From the NCBI GenBank assembly GCA_022414725.1, contig CM039462.1, positions 76,010,515 through 76,074,514 on the forward strand: a DNA stretch of 64,000 bases, read 5' to 3'. This stretch comes from Microglena sp. YARC. Taxonomy: Eukaryota; Chlorophyta; Chlorophyceae; Chlamydomonadales; Chlamydomonadaceae. The notes under the pieces are model-generated. The model was given only the letters and a program-made list of their open reading frames with translations. It was not told the origin of the DNA and ran no database searches. Positions 33,254-46,400 of the stretch are shown piece after piece. Position 1 is the stretch's first letter, and every line of letters starts with the position of its first letter. A program made the translations under genes and the position numbers.

Positions 33254-36200
33254 CCCCTCCCCAACCATCCCCCCCCCCCCTATCCACCCACACTCACACC
33301 CTATCCCCCCATGTTGATTAGGCTGGAGAACGCCCTGCGCTGCTGCCTCATGAACAGTGGCTCACCTCATTTGCACCTGAATCGCAGGACCTAATGCCAG
33401 ATCTACCCCCCCCCCCCCCCCCCCCTACCCTACCCACCCACCCAACCCAACCCATGTTGACCAGACTGGAGAACGCCCTGCACTGCTGCATCGTGAACCG
33501 TGGTTCACCTCATTTGCTTCTGAAGTACAGGACCTCATGCCAGATCTGCCCCCACCACCACCACCACCACCATACACACACACACACACACACGTACCCT
33601 CCCTCCCTCCCCCGCCCACCCCCCATGTTGATTAGACTGGAAAACGCCCTGCACTGCTGCCTCCTGAACGGTGGCTCACCTCATTTGCACCTGACGTGCA
33701 GGACCTTATGCCAGATCTGCCCCCCCCCCCCCCCCCCCCCTCTCCCCCCCTCTCCCCCCCCATCCACCCACCTCACCCCACCCAACCCAACCCATGTTGA
33801 CCAGACTGGAGAACGCCCTGCACTGCTGCCTCATGAACGGTGGTTCACCTCATGTCCTGGCTACCCTGCTTGCAATACTGTGGGATCCAGCACCAGCTGA
33901 AGCACGGGATCAGCCGGCTGCTGCTTCTCTGCTAAAGCTGTTAAGCGGTGCAGATACAAGGGGCTTGACAGCACTACAGTCTGCACTGACAACTAACCAA
34001 TGGTCAGCTGCTGGTGCACTCATCTCAGCTGGGGGGTTGAAGGTATGAGGGGAGGGGAGGGGGAGGGAGGGGTGGGTGGGTGGGTGGGGGGGGGCACGAT
34101 ATAGTTAGGGCCAGGGTTATGTGCCGACAGACAAACAAACAAACAACCGGACAAAAGGGTGGCCCTGGGGCTCCCGCCCTCCAGAAGACGGGGGGCCCCC
34201 CCAAAATATGAGCAATAATTGAAGGAGGATTAGCAGGAGGAATATAAATAAAAGTATGCGCTGGCAGCCCACCAGTGGTCGGCTGCTGGTGCTCTCGTCT
34301 CTGCTGGTGGGTTCAAGGTATATATGGTGTATGTATGTGTGTGTATATGTATTTTACATTCCAGGGGTAGCCAAATAGGCTAAGGGGACTTGCCTAAACT
34401 TACAACCAGGAAAGGCAGTTTAAAAAACAAGCAATGGTGAACTGAACCCCAGCAAATTGTGTAGGTAGGGAAAACAGGATGATAAGATGCAGGATGACAA
34501 GTTCTAAGAGCGTGTCACAAGCGACACGGAAAAAGGCTTTAGCAGTCACCGTCAGGGAGTTTCGAAAGTAGCGGAGAAAGTAGCTACTTGTAGCCGAATA
34601 AAACTACAAAACAATGAACAACTTTTGTGAAGGATCTTGACCGCTGCGATGCTGTTGACTCTAGTCATGCGAACTCCAACTATCAGCCACATATTTGGGT
34701 GCAAGGTGCCCGGGATGGTTCAACCGCCTGGACGGAGGCATGGAGGTATGGCGGAGAGAGACACGGGGGGAAACTTAGGGCTGGGGGGGGTCCAAAGGGG
34801 GCTAAAGCAAAAAACAGGAGCAAGAAAAGTAGCAGGATAAATAACAAAGCAAAGCTTAGTGGCGGCGGCAGAAACTCTAACCCCTAAACCCTTAAAACCT
34901 AAACCCTAAACCCTAAAACAGGCGGGAAATAAATTGCAGTTTGCAATGACAACTCTCCAATGGTCAAGGCTTCAGCCTCCAGACAATGTGTCTGTGTCTG
35001 TGTCCGTGACAGTGGCAGCCCTCTTTCACTACCCATGGACTGAAATATACATCACCAGTCACATACAGGCAGTCGCATACTTCACCAGTCACCAAACCTG
35101 CAGTGCTGCTAACTGTGTGTCCATCTCGTGTTACAGGCTGCCCCCGACCAGTGTGAGGCTGCAGTGACAGTGACAGTGACAGTGACAGTGACAGTGTCCG
35201 CGCCCGTGCCCGTGCCCGTGTCTGTATCTGTGTCTGTGTCTGTGTCCGTGTCCGTGTCCGTGTCCGTGTCACTGATAGTGACATTGACAGTGTCAGCCCT
35301 CTTTGGCTACCTCTGGACTGTAACACACATCACCAGTCACATGCAGACAGTCACATACATCACCAGTCACCAACCCTGCTGTGTAGCTAACCGTGTGCCC
35401 ATCTCATGTTACAGGCTGCCCCCGACCAGCGTGAGGCTGCGGGCAGGATCTTGGAGCTCAAGCTTCAGACCCCTGACACCACGTCGGTTTCCGCTCTACC
35501 CTCATACACGTCGCTAGCTGTCCCTAAAATCACAAACATGGTGGCTGGGGCACTACAGCGGTACCTTCCCTACGGCTTGGGAAATGACCTGGCATCATGG
35601 CTGGGAGCCTCCACTCCACCCACTGCTGCTGCTGCTGCTACTGCTTCTGGTCCATCCTCTGCCCAAGCCAACCGTTCAGTAGGTCAGTCTTCCACAGCAC
35701 CTACACCCACACCCACACCTACCCCCCCCCAACCACCCCCAACCACCCCCAACCACCCCCCAACCACCCCACCCCACCCACATCCACACCCACACCCGAA
35801 CCCACCCACACCCACACCCACACCCGAACCCACCCACACACTCACCCACACTCTATCCCCACTTGTTGATCAGTAGGTCAGTCCTCCCTTGGTGCTTGCT
35901 TCTCTAGCCCCTGCTGTTCTTCATTGCTTGAGGATGGGCAAGTCCCTTTAGCCAAAATTGTTGGGCACCCGCTCGTTCAGGGTCTCTTTTAATTAGTCCC
36001 TCCTGGTAATCTAGAGCTGATCTTGATCGTCCGAGGTTGGTCAAGTCCCTTAAGCCTAAATCGTTGGGCACCCGTTTGTCAAGCGTCTCTTCCAATTAGT
36101 CCCTCCTGGTAATCTAGAGCTGATTTTACCAGTCCAAGGTTGAGCAAGTCCCTTAAGCCTAAAAAGTCGGGCACCCGTTTGTCAAGCATCTCTTTCAATC

Positions 36201-36955
36201 AATCCCTCCTGGCAAGAGTTGGGCATCCGTTTGTCAAGCATCTCTTTCAATTAGCCTCTCCTGATAATCTAGAGCTGATCTTGCTTGTTCAAGGGTGGGC
36301 AGGTTCCTTTAGCCTAGCAGGCTACTCCTGGCCAGGCTTTTATTGAAGGTGCTACTTGGAGCACAAGTGCCCAGTTTGTTTTGTGCGACCCATCGCCAAA
36401 TCTGCGACCCAGGTGCGACCACTGTGCGACCTTCAGGTGTGTGAGTTTAGGGCGAAATCGGCCCTTGGTCGCCACAAATGCGACCGCGAGTAAGTGATTT
36501 GTGCCCTGGGTCAAGTGCTACATTATTAGGGACCGGCAAATCATATGATGTTGACCAAAGGGGAGTATGATATCAAATGATATCAGACAAATTGCATCAT
36601 ACCATTCAAATGATATTGTATATAACTGGTGTAGGCTAGACTGCCGGCATCATATGATATCATATGATGATATGATTATGTGATATCATATGATACCATA
36701 TTGCCGTTCCCTATATATCTTGCCCCTTGGTACTTTTGGGGAACTATATTAGCCTAGATAGTTGGGCACCTGTTTGTCTATAGTCTCTTTCAATCAGCCT
36801 CTCCTCAAAATCTAGAGCTGATCTTGCTTGTTCAAGGGTGGGTCTCTTTAGTCTATCAGGCTACTCCTGGCCAGGCTATTACAGGAGGTGCTGCTCGTAG
36901 CACATGTGCTATATTATGCACCTTGGTGCTTTTGGGGAGCTACGGTAGAGCCGTT

Positions 36956-36986
<31 letters not shown>

Positions 36987-37053
36987 GCTTTTGGAAGGGG
37001 GGGAAGTCTCATGTCATTGAGTCTGTGTGTGTGTATGTGTATGTGTGTGTGTG

Positions 37054-37091
<38 letters not shown>

Positions 37092-37611
37092 GGGGGGGGG
37101 GAAGTCTCATGTCATTGAGTCTGTGTGTGTGTGTGAGTGTGTGTATGTGTGTGTGTGTGTCCCAAAAACTGCTGGTAGCACCATGAAGGCTCCAAGAAGC
37201 ACCATGGTGCTACGTAATGAAACTGGTTCCTACCCTGGTACCTCTATTTAGCTTTGAGCTTCTAGCGTTCCACAAGACTTAAAACAACTAAAAATATAAA
37301 AATGTCGAAATGTCAGTCGCAGTAGTGGTCTACGAAAGCAAAGCCCACAGTAACCATTCCCCAGTGCAAGAGACGGGGAAAGTTCGTTCAAACTCACGCC
37401 ACGTGGCAAGGCGTATCATTTTTCATTTTTCATTTTTTACGTACACAGATCCACCAGTGGTTGGCATAAGGCTTCAAAAGAAAAAGAAAAACGGATGAAC
37501 AGAACCACAAACAATCGTTTTACCAACGGGGCCCCTTAATTTTTGTTACCGTGAAAATTGTATTCTACAATTATATAAAATAAAAACTTATCCAGGGAGA
37601 TGACAGCCTCC

Positions 37612-37656
<45 letters not shown>

Positions 37657-40600
37657 TGCTTTTTGGTGGTTGGCCCCAGAGCAAGTAGACAGGCTGGCCA
37701 CCTCAACCGCATGCCTCATAATAAGGCGTACTTTTCATTTATGTATACAAACTTATATGCGTGCAGGTCTAGTGGCCGGTAGCCCTACTGGGGGATGGGA
37801 TGCGAAATCATTAGGGGGAAAGGACGGCCACGAGGGCTTGCCTCCATCATCATCTGTTGCCTTTCGACAGGAGATCCAGGGCATCCTGGAGGGAGCTGTA
37901 GAAGCCGCCAAGGTAGTGGGACTGCATTGTTTTTTGGGTTGGGTTGGGTTGGGTTGGGTTGGGTTGGGTTGGGTTGGGTTGGGTTGGGCATCCTGGAAGG
38001 AGCTATAGAATCAGCCAAGGTAGGGATACTTCTTTGTATTTTGTTTCACCTCAACATGAGAGGCAGTGCTTATAATTATTACAGTTATCTGCAGTTATTA
38101 TAATTATACATCATTTGTGTAACCACTCAACATGCATATTTGTGTTCATATAATTATACTAAATTTCCTTTGGTTCATTGAACTGAACTGAGCTGAACTT
38201 GATTGGCTCAAGGATATGGAAAGGGACCTGCCTAGAAGCTGCTATGCGTAGCCCCAAAAGTAATAGTGCTGACATTTCCATGCTGCATTCATGCAATTTG
38301 GTTTAAAAGTAATTTAGATTAAAAGCAATTTAGTTTGAAAGCAATTTAGCTTAAAAGCAATTTAGTTTAAAATCAATTTAGTTAAGAAGCAATTTAGTTA
38401 AAAAGCAATTTAGTTTATAAGCACTTTAGTTTAAAAGCAATTTAGTTTAAAATCAATTTAGTTTAAAGGCAATTTAGTTTAAAAGCTATTTGGTTAAAAA
38501 GCAATTTAGTGTAAAAGTGATGACTTAACAAGGGATGCCTTCTACTGCCACATCCATGCAAATGCACTGGGAAGCACAAACACATGAGAAGCACAAACAC
38601 TACTGCACGCAAGAGTGTGGTGCACTAGTGTGTGTGCTTCCCCTGTGTGTTGTTACAGTCCAGGAGTAGGACAAATAGGCTAAAAGGACTGGCCCAACCA
38701 TGATATCAGGAGAGGCTAAAACAAAACAAAAACTGATGAATTGAGCCCCGAACAATCGTTGAACCGACGGGGGCCCTGAGTTCGTGCTACAGTGATAATT
38801 TAATTATACAGACAAATTGCTTTCCATGTGTATACCGCCTTCAAACATGAATCGACCTCGAGGCTGATAAACCATGAAGGTATATGAACGCTAGACCATC
38901 AGACCAAACCACAAAACATATACCATCAAACCATAAACCATAAACCATAAACCATAAACTATATTCGTCCCGTAGGCTGATAAACAATGTAGGTAAACCA
39001 ATGACCATAAACCATAGACTATCAAACCAAACCATACAACTTAAACCATAAACCATCAACCATAAGCCATATTCATCATGTAGGCTGATAGACAATGCAA
39101 ACATATCATTAACCATAAACCATAGAACATCAAACATCACCATGAACCACAATCCGTATTCATCCTGTAGGCTGATATACAATGTAGATGTACCATAAAT
39201 CCTTTCCTTGTGAATGCCATTTGCTAGAATTTTTACAAATTTGTAAATTTGAACCATATTTATAAAGAGATTTATGATCATAAACAAACAATAAGCAGGT
39301 GTGTATCTGCCGGAGCTAGGTCGCCCAGGATTAGAGGCTTGAGCGCAAGGGAGGGGGCAGCTGGGAGAGTGATAAACCATGTTTCTATTTCCACATGACA
39401 ATACACAAAAAACACATCTGCAGTTGCCAGGTCGCTCAGGGTCAAAAGGCAAGAGCATCTGGGAGCCAGGGTACTTCCATTGACCAAATTGGCCAGCGCT
39501 GTAGCGCACTTGAAAACAAAAAAACTGCGCTTTGTAGTGCAAAAAGCGCAAAAATTGCTCGCTGCGACCACAGGGGGTTGCAAAAAACTGCGTGAAACGC
39601 GCAGTGTGGCTCAAAAAGGCAGCGCGCAAAAGCGCGCGCTTGGAAGTACCTTGCTGGGAGGGGGCAACATCCTGAAAGGTGATAGACCATGGTTTCATTC
39701 CCACATCGCAGTACACCTTGTTTCCATTTCCACATAGCAGGACACCTTGTTTCCATTCCCACATGGCAGTACACCTTGTTTCCATTCCCACACGGCAGTA
39801 CACAAAAACCCACATCTGCAGGTGCGAGGTCGCTCAGGATCAAAGGCAGGGGCATCAAGGAGGGGGAAGCAGCTCCAGGATGGCATTGTGGTTGGTATGG
39901 ACCCATCAGCTGTGGCCAACAGTGTCAAAGATTCTGTGCAGCACCTGTCTCATGTGCTGCTCATTGATGAAGCTACTGCTGCTTCCATACTTGCTGTGGT
40001 AAGAGTTAGGGCTAGGCTGCTGAAACCATATTTTTGTGCACTTGATTTTTGTCGGTATAGGCTCCTCAACTGGCCAACAGTTGAAAGGAAGTTGTGCAGA
40101 ACCTGTCTCAGTGTCTCATGTGCTGCTCATTGGTGAAGCTACTGCTGCTTCTATTCTAGCTACGGTGAGCTTAAGAACTAGGAGTAAGACAACACTATTG
40201 AAAACAGTGTTTTACTTTCTGCTTGCTGCTTGCTGCTTGCTGATGAATCTACTTTTGTTTTGATTCCAGCTGCGGTGAGCTTAAGGACTAGGACTAAGAA
40301 TACTGTAGTGAACACAGGTTTTTACTTGCTGCTTGCTGCTTACTGATGAAGCTATCGCTGTTTCCATACTAGCTACGGTGAGCATCAGGACTAGGGCTAA
40401 GGCTACGCTAGTGAAAACAGTTTTTTGGCGGAGCCCCCCCTCCTGGGGGGGTGGGAGCCCCCAGAATCACTCCATTGTCCGTTTGTCCGTCCAATTGACC
40501 GACCAACCGACCGGAAAAGAGACCCCTGACCCGTCAGCCAACTGTCTCAACTAACTGGCTTCGGTCAGCTCCAGTCCGCTGCCACCTGTTGTTCCGTTGC

Positions 40601-43371
40601 TAGCACTCTCGGCCAATTTTCCGAGTCGCTTGCGACGCTGCCTAGGACTTGTTTACTTGCTGCTTGCTGCTCATTGATGAAGCTACTGCTGCTTCCATTC
40701 CAGCTACGGTGAGCTTGAGGACTAGGACGAAGACTGAGCTAGTGAAAACGGTGTTTTACTTGCTGCTTGCTGCTTGCTGCTCATTGATGAAGCTACCGCT
40801 ACTGCTTCCATTCCAGCTGCGGTAAGACTTAGGGCTAGGCTGCTGAAACCCACTCTTTCCAATCCTCCTTTGCCTTCATTACTATCAAAGCCCTCCAGGC
40901 TGTTAGCAGCTGCCTCCAACCACCTACCCTAGTCCCTCATAACCATAACCAGCTCCTCAACCCCACCACTCACCACTTTCCTATCAACGTCCTCAACCCT
41001 ATATCCCGTTGCGTCGAATGGTTCAATGGTTGATCATTCATTAAACTGACAAAGGTGCTGGGTTTGAATCCCTACGGGTGCGCTTTAGTGTCCGCGGTCG
41101 CTGTCAACTGCCATGGTAGCTTTGTCCAGGTAAAGTAGCAGCCCGTTCTCTACTGCTGTACGACGGGGCTCCATTAATACCACGCCCCACCAGGCGTCCT
41201 CATTACTTGTTTTCTTTCCTCAGCCCAACTCAGTCCACCCAGCATCAGCTCCTCACCCCCACCCTGACGCTTATACCTAGGGACTGGCATATCACATGAT
41301 GTAGACCAAAGGCAAGTATGATATCATATGATACCATAGAAACTGCGGCATATGATTTTGTATATAAATGGTAGCTTTAGCCTAGTCAGAATGCCGGCAT
41401 TATATGATATCATTTGATGACAAGATACCGGTATCATATGATATCATATTGCCGTTCCCTACTTATACCCCTTTGCCTTCACCAAACCACAGCACTCCTA
41501 TGATGTCAACCTGCCTCCATCACTCCACCTCCAATCACCCACCCCAGTACCTCATAGCTAACTCCTCATCCCTATCCTCACCACTTCCCTATCAACGTCC
41601 TTAACCCAACTCAGCCCCCCTAGCCTCAGCTCCGCTTCCCCACCATCATTCCTATCCCCCTGTCCCTCCACCACACCACAGCACGCTGTCACCACCTGCC
41701 TTCAAGACTCCACCTCCTTTCAACTTTCTATCCCCACTTCCACCACCATCCAACCAAGTTACTCCAACCAAATCCTCACCCCATCCTATCCAGCCTCAGC
41801 TCTGTCATCCCTATCCCTCTCTGCCTTCACCACCACCACCACCACCACCACAGCACTCCTATGATGTGGACGCGGCTGTCTCCACCTGCCGCCAACACTT
41901 CGCCTCCAACCACCTGCCCCAGTACCTCAACACCTTCACAAGCCACAGCTCTGCTATCGTCCTGCCAAGCAGCACCTGCTCCAGCAACTGCCAACCCGCT
42001 CCCTCTGTCAGCGCACGCCCACCATGCCCAGACGACCACCATCAAGACCCAGCAACGACCACAGCTCTCGTCATGGCCCCTGCCTGTGCAGCATCCCATG
42101 CTCCCTACCCTGGTCCACCAGCTTTGGCGTTCACAACCAACACAGCCAGGGCCTCCTATGGTGATACAACAAAACCTTGTGCCTCAAATCGAGATACAGA
42201 AATAACTCCAGGTTCAAGTAGGGGAACAACCATACCAACTGACTATAATCTTGTCACAACCCAACCCATTGGTGCAAATCAAGGCACAGACAAGCAGAGT
42301 AGGTCCAATGGAGGTTCATCCATATCAACTGACTCCAATCCTGGCTCAATCAAACCCAGTGCCTCCAATCCTGACACAATCAAACCCGGTGGCACAAATC
42401 CTGGCACAATCAAACCCAGTGGCTCCAATCCTGGCACAACCAAACCCGGCGGCACATGTCGAGACACCAACAAAGCCAGTGGTTCCAGCGCTGACGCAAC
42501 CAAAAGCAGTTGCTACAATAAAGACCCGACCAAAGCTTGTGGATCAAATAGAGGCACAGACAAACGCAACAGCTCAAAAGGAGGAACAGACCAACCCAGT
42601 GGCTCAGCTGCTGACACAGACAAACACACAGGCCCCCATGCTGATGCAACTATAACCAGTGGCTCAGCTGCTGACACAGACAAACACGCAGGCCCCTATG
42701 CTGATGCAACTATAACCAGTGGCTCAAAAGGAGGAACAGACCAACCCAGTGGCTCAACTGCTGACACAGACGAAAACACAGGCTCCCATGCCGATGCAAC
42801 TAAAACCAGAGGCTACAATGGAGGCACAGCCCAACCCAGTGGTTCCAAAGGAGGAACAGACACACCCAGTAGCTCAAAAGGAGGTGCAGACCAACCCAGT
42901 AACTTAAATGCTGACACAGACGAACACAGTGGCTTAAACAGTGGCAGGGTACCCAGTGGCTTAAACAGTGGCTTAATCAGCGGCAGGGTCCCCCCGTCAG
43001 GACCCTGCCTTGTCTGTTTTGAAGAGGGCGGCGATGCTGTGCGCTCTGTATCGCTCCCTTGTGCCCACGCCACCTGCGATGATTGCTGGCGTGGGATTTT
43101 GAATGCCAGGCTGGATGAGGGGGACCCCCACCGCTGTCGCTGCCCCCATCCAGAGTGTGGCGTGGCGTTGCCGGTTACTGCAGCAGAGCTGTTGCTAGAA
43201 CCTGCGGAGTACCAACGTTTGCTGCACATGCTTGGCAACCACTACGTGGAACTTCACCCAAGAACGGCATGGTGTGTGTGTGTGTGTGTGGTGGTGGTGG
43301 TGGTGGTGGTGGTGGTGGTGGTGGGGGGGGGGGGGGCATGTGCATGTGTGTTTGTGTGTGCTTGTGTGCAT

Positions 43372-43402
<31 letters not shown>

Positions 43403-46400
43403 GGAACGAGCCAAAAAATAATGTTCCAATCAATAATATGTATGCATGGTGTGTGGTGCGCATGGTGTGTGGGGCTATGTGCCAGTTAGTAATATGTATG
43501 CATGGTGTGTGTGGGGCCATGCGCCAATTAGTAATATGTATGCATGGTGTGTGGAGCCATGTGCCAATTAGTAATATGTATGCATGGTGTGCGGGGCCAT
43601 GTGCCAACTAGTAATATGTATGCATGGTGCGTGGGGGGCATGGTGTATGGGGCCATGTGCCAATTAGTAATATCTATGCTTGGTGTGTGAGGCCATGTGC
43701 CAATTAGTAATATGTATGCATGGTGTGTGGGGGGCATGGTGTGTGGGGCCATGTGTCAATTAGTAATATGTATGCATGGTGTGTGTGGGACATGGTGTGT
43801 AGGGCCATGTGCCAATTAGTAATATGTATGCATGGTGTTTGGGGGGCATGGTGTGTGGGGCCATGTGCCAATTAGTAATATGTACGCATGGTGTTTGGGG
43901 GGCATGTTTTTTGGGTCCATGTGTCAATTAGTAATGTGTAAACATGGTGTGTGGGGCCATGTGCCAATTAGTAGTATGAATGCATGGTTTGTGGGGCCAT
44001 GTGCCAATTAGTAAAAGACAAACATGTAGTTTGAGGGAAACTGGACGAGGTAGATCCCCACTACTGTCGCTACCCCCAGCCACCCACCCATACTACCCAC
44101 CTACCAGTACCCACCCACACTAACCACCTACCACTACTCACCTACCCACCCATCGACCCACAAATCCACCCTACCCACCCACCAACGTACTCACAAACCC
44201 ACCCTACCACCCTACCCACCCACCAACGTATTCACAAACCCACATACCCACCCTACCCACCCACCAACGTACTCACAAACCCACCCTACCCACCCACCAA
44301 CGTACTCACAAACCCACCCTACCCACCCTACCCCACCAACGTACTCACAAACCCACCCTACCCACCCACCAACGTATTCACAAACCCACATACCCACCCT
44401 ACCCACCCACCAACGTACTCACAAACCCACCCTACCCCACACACCAACGTACTCACAAACCCACCCTACCCACCCACCAACGTACTCACAAACCCACTCT
44501 ACCCACCCTACCCACCCACCAACGTACTCACAAACCCACCCTACCCACCCTACCCACCCACCAACGTATTCACAAACCCACATACCCACCCTACCCACCC
44601 ACCAACGTACTCACAAACCCACCCTACCCACCCACCAACGTACTCACAAACCCACCCTACCCACCCACCTACGTACTCACAAACCCACCCTACCCACCCA
44701 CCAACGTATTCACAAACCCACATACCCACCCTACCCACCCACCTTACCTAACTACCCAGCCACCCTACTCACCCACCCACCCACCCACTCTACCCACCCT
44801 AACCACCCACCCAAACACCCACCCAAACACCCACCCACAACCCTACAGGTGCCCCCGGCCAGGTTGTGGCCACTCCATCCTACTCCAGCCCCAACCCTCT
44901 GACCTAGAGAAACTCCAGCCAGCCCTCGCAACCAGCCGTGGCATTAACGTCACATGCCCTAGCTGCCACTGGGCCTTCTGCTTCCACTGTGGGGGCCATC
45001 AGCACGAACCTGCATCCTGCCAACAGATCGATGCATGGAACCATCTACGTGAGAAGATCGCTGAGCTAGAGGAAGTGGCGAGTGAGAAATGGGTGGGCAC
45101 ACACACCAAGGAATGCCCCAAGTGCCATGTGCGCGTTCAGAGGGATGGAGGCTGTAACCATATGGTAGGGACTGTAGGCGTTTGTATGTATGTCTGTATG
45201 TCTGTTGGAGGTCAGTGGGTTGGCTACCCTTAGCTATTGAATTGGAGGAGGTTGGAGTGATAAATGGGTGGGCACCGACACCACACCACACACACGGTGT
45301 GAAGCGCCGAGCCCGTGAAGTTCGGGGGGCATTTCTGACTAGTTTAGCCAGACCCGTGTGTTGCCATGCAGCGACGGAATGGTAAGGCGTTGTCGTAAGA
45401 TAAAAATGAAATTTGAAATTTGAAATTGGGAGGATCCAACTTACTTTCAACACTGAAACCCAAAGCCGATTACCACCTTTGCCTCCACCCCTCCACCTTC
45501 AGACTTGCAAGCGCTGCAGTTATCAGTGGTGCTGGGTGTGTACGGCAAATTGGGAGGATCATAGCGGTGACTTCTACAATTGCAACAGGTGGGTCTCTCT
45601 TCAAGCTACAGCCATGGATGGATGGATGGATGGATGGATGGATGGATGGATGGATGGATGGATGGATGGATAGATGGATGGATGCATGGATGGACGGATG
45701 CATGCATGCATGCATGCATGCATGGATGGATGGATGGATGGATGCATGGATGGATGCATGGACGTATATATGTATGTTTAGTAGGGTAGCCCATGTGGCT
45801 GTTGGCCCCCCCTACCTGCCCCCCTTCCCCTCCCTCCGTGCCCCCCCCCCCCCCCCCCCCCCCCCTCGTTTCTGTCTCCTATCCTTCTTTACTTCCCCTT
45901 CACCCTCCCTCCATCTCTGCCCCTTCTTAGTACCAACTCCTTCCCTGCCTTCTGGTATCCTCCCGCTGCAAAAGATGCTGGCTTCTGGGATCCTCCTGCT
46001 GCTGCTAGAGATGCTGGGTGCATGTGTTTGGGAGGGAAGGATGGTTTGTAAGGGTTTGGGGGATTTCCATGATTTGAATGGTCCCCTCTCCTTTGTTTGT
46101 TTCTTCCATTGGGACTTTTACCTCGTCTGGGAGTTCAGCACTGCTTCTTTCTTGGGTTGATGTTAGGTGAGGTCTGCTAGGCCTATTTTCATTTGGTACC
46201 AAACTGACCATGTCTTGATGAGGTAATTCCATATGACCAAAGCAGCAAGCGTTGTCTAACCCAGGTTCAAAAAACCTTAGGTCTAGATGAATATGCACAG
46301 TGGATAATGGGTGTAACAGAGTTCAGCCCTGCTTCTTTCTTGAATAGGTGTTAAGTGAAGTCTTCTAGGCCTATTTTCATTTGGTACCAAACTGACCATG

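Larger units (their letters stand above)
34043..35414. other. Intron 4 of the RBR ligase gene
   Basis: Copies of the end of exon 4 at 34255-34320 (with donor AAG/GTATAT) and 34935-34980. Inverted dispersed element at 34498-34810, telomere-like (CCCTAAA)n at 34878-34920, exon 5 acceptor copy at 35136-35170, (GACAGT)n and (GTGTCC)n at 35160-35275, and GTTACAGTCC-family pieces at about 34345 and 35310. Confidence 0.72.
39999..41853. repeat. Intron 7 of the RBR ligase gene: five exon-7 donor copies and dispersed elements
   Basis: Copies of the end of exon 7 (ATTGATGAAGCTACTGCTGC; GCTACG/GTGAGC) at about 40110-40170, 40230-40285, 40335-40390, 40665-40715 and 40775-40830. GGCGGAGCC family copy 3 at 40425-40650, SINE-like element at about 41005-41215, hAT-like MITE copy 3 at 41278-41461, and C-rich unique DNA to (CAC)n at 41830-41852. 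Confidence 0.82.

Noticed and set aside
34878..34920. Chromosome end
   Set aside because: Only a few CCCTAAA units, and the ligase gene continues on both sides.
41014..41090. Functional tRNA gene
   Set aside because: A- and B-box-like motifs are present but acceptor and anticodon stems do not pair.
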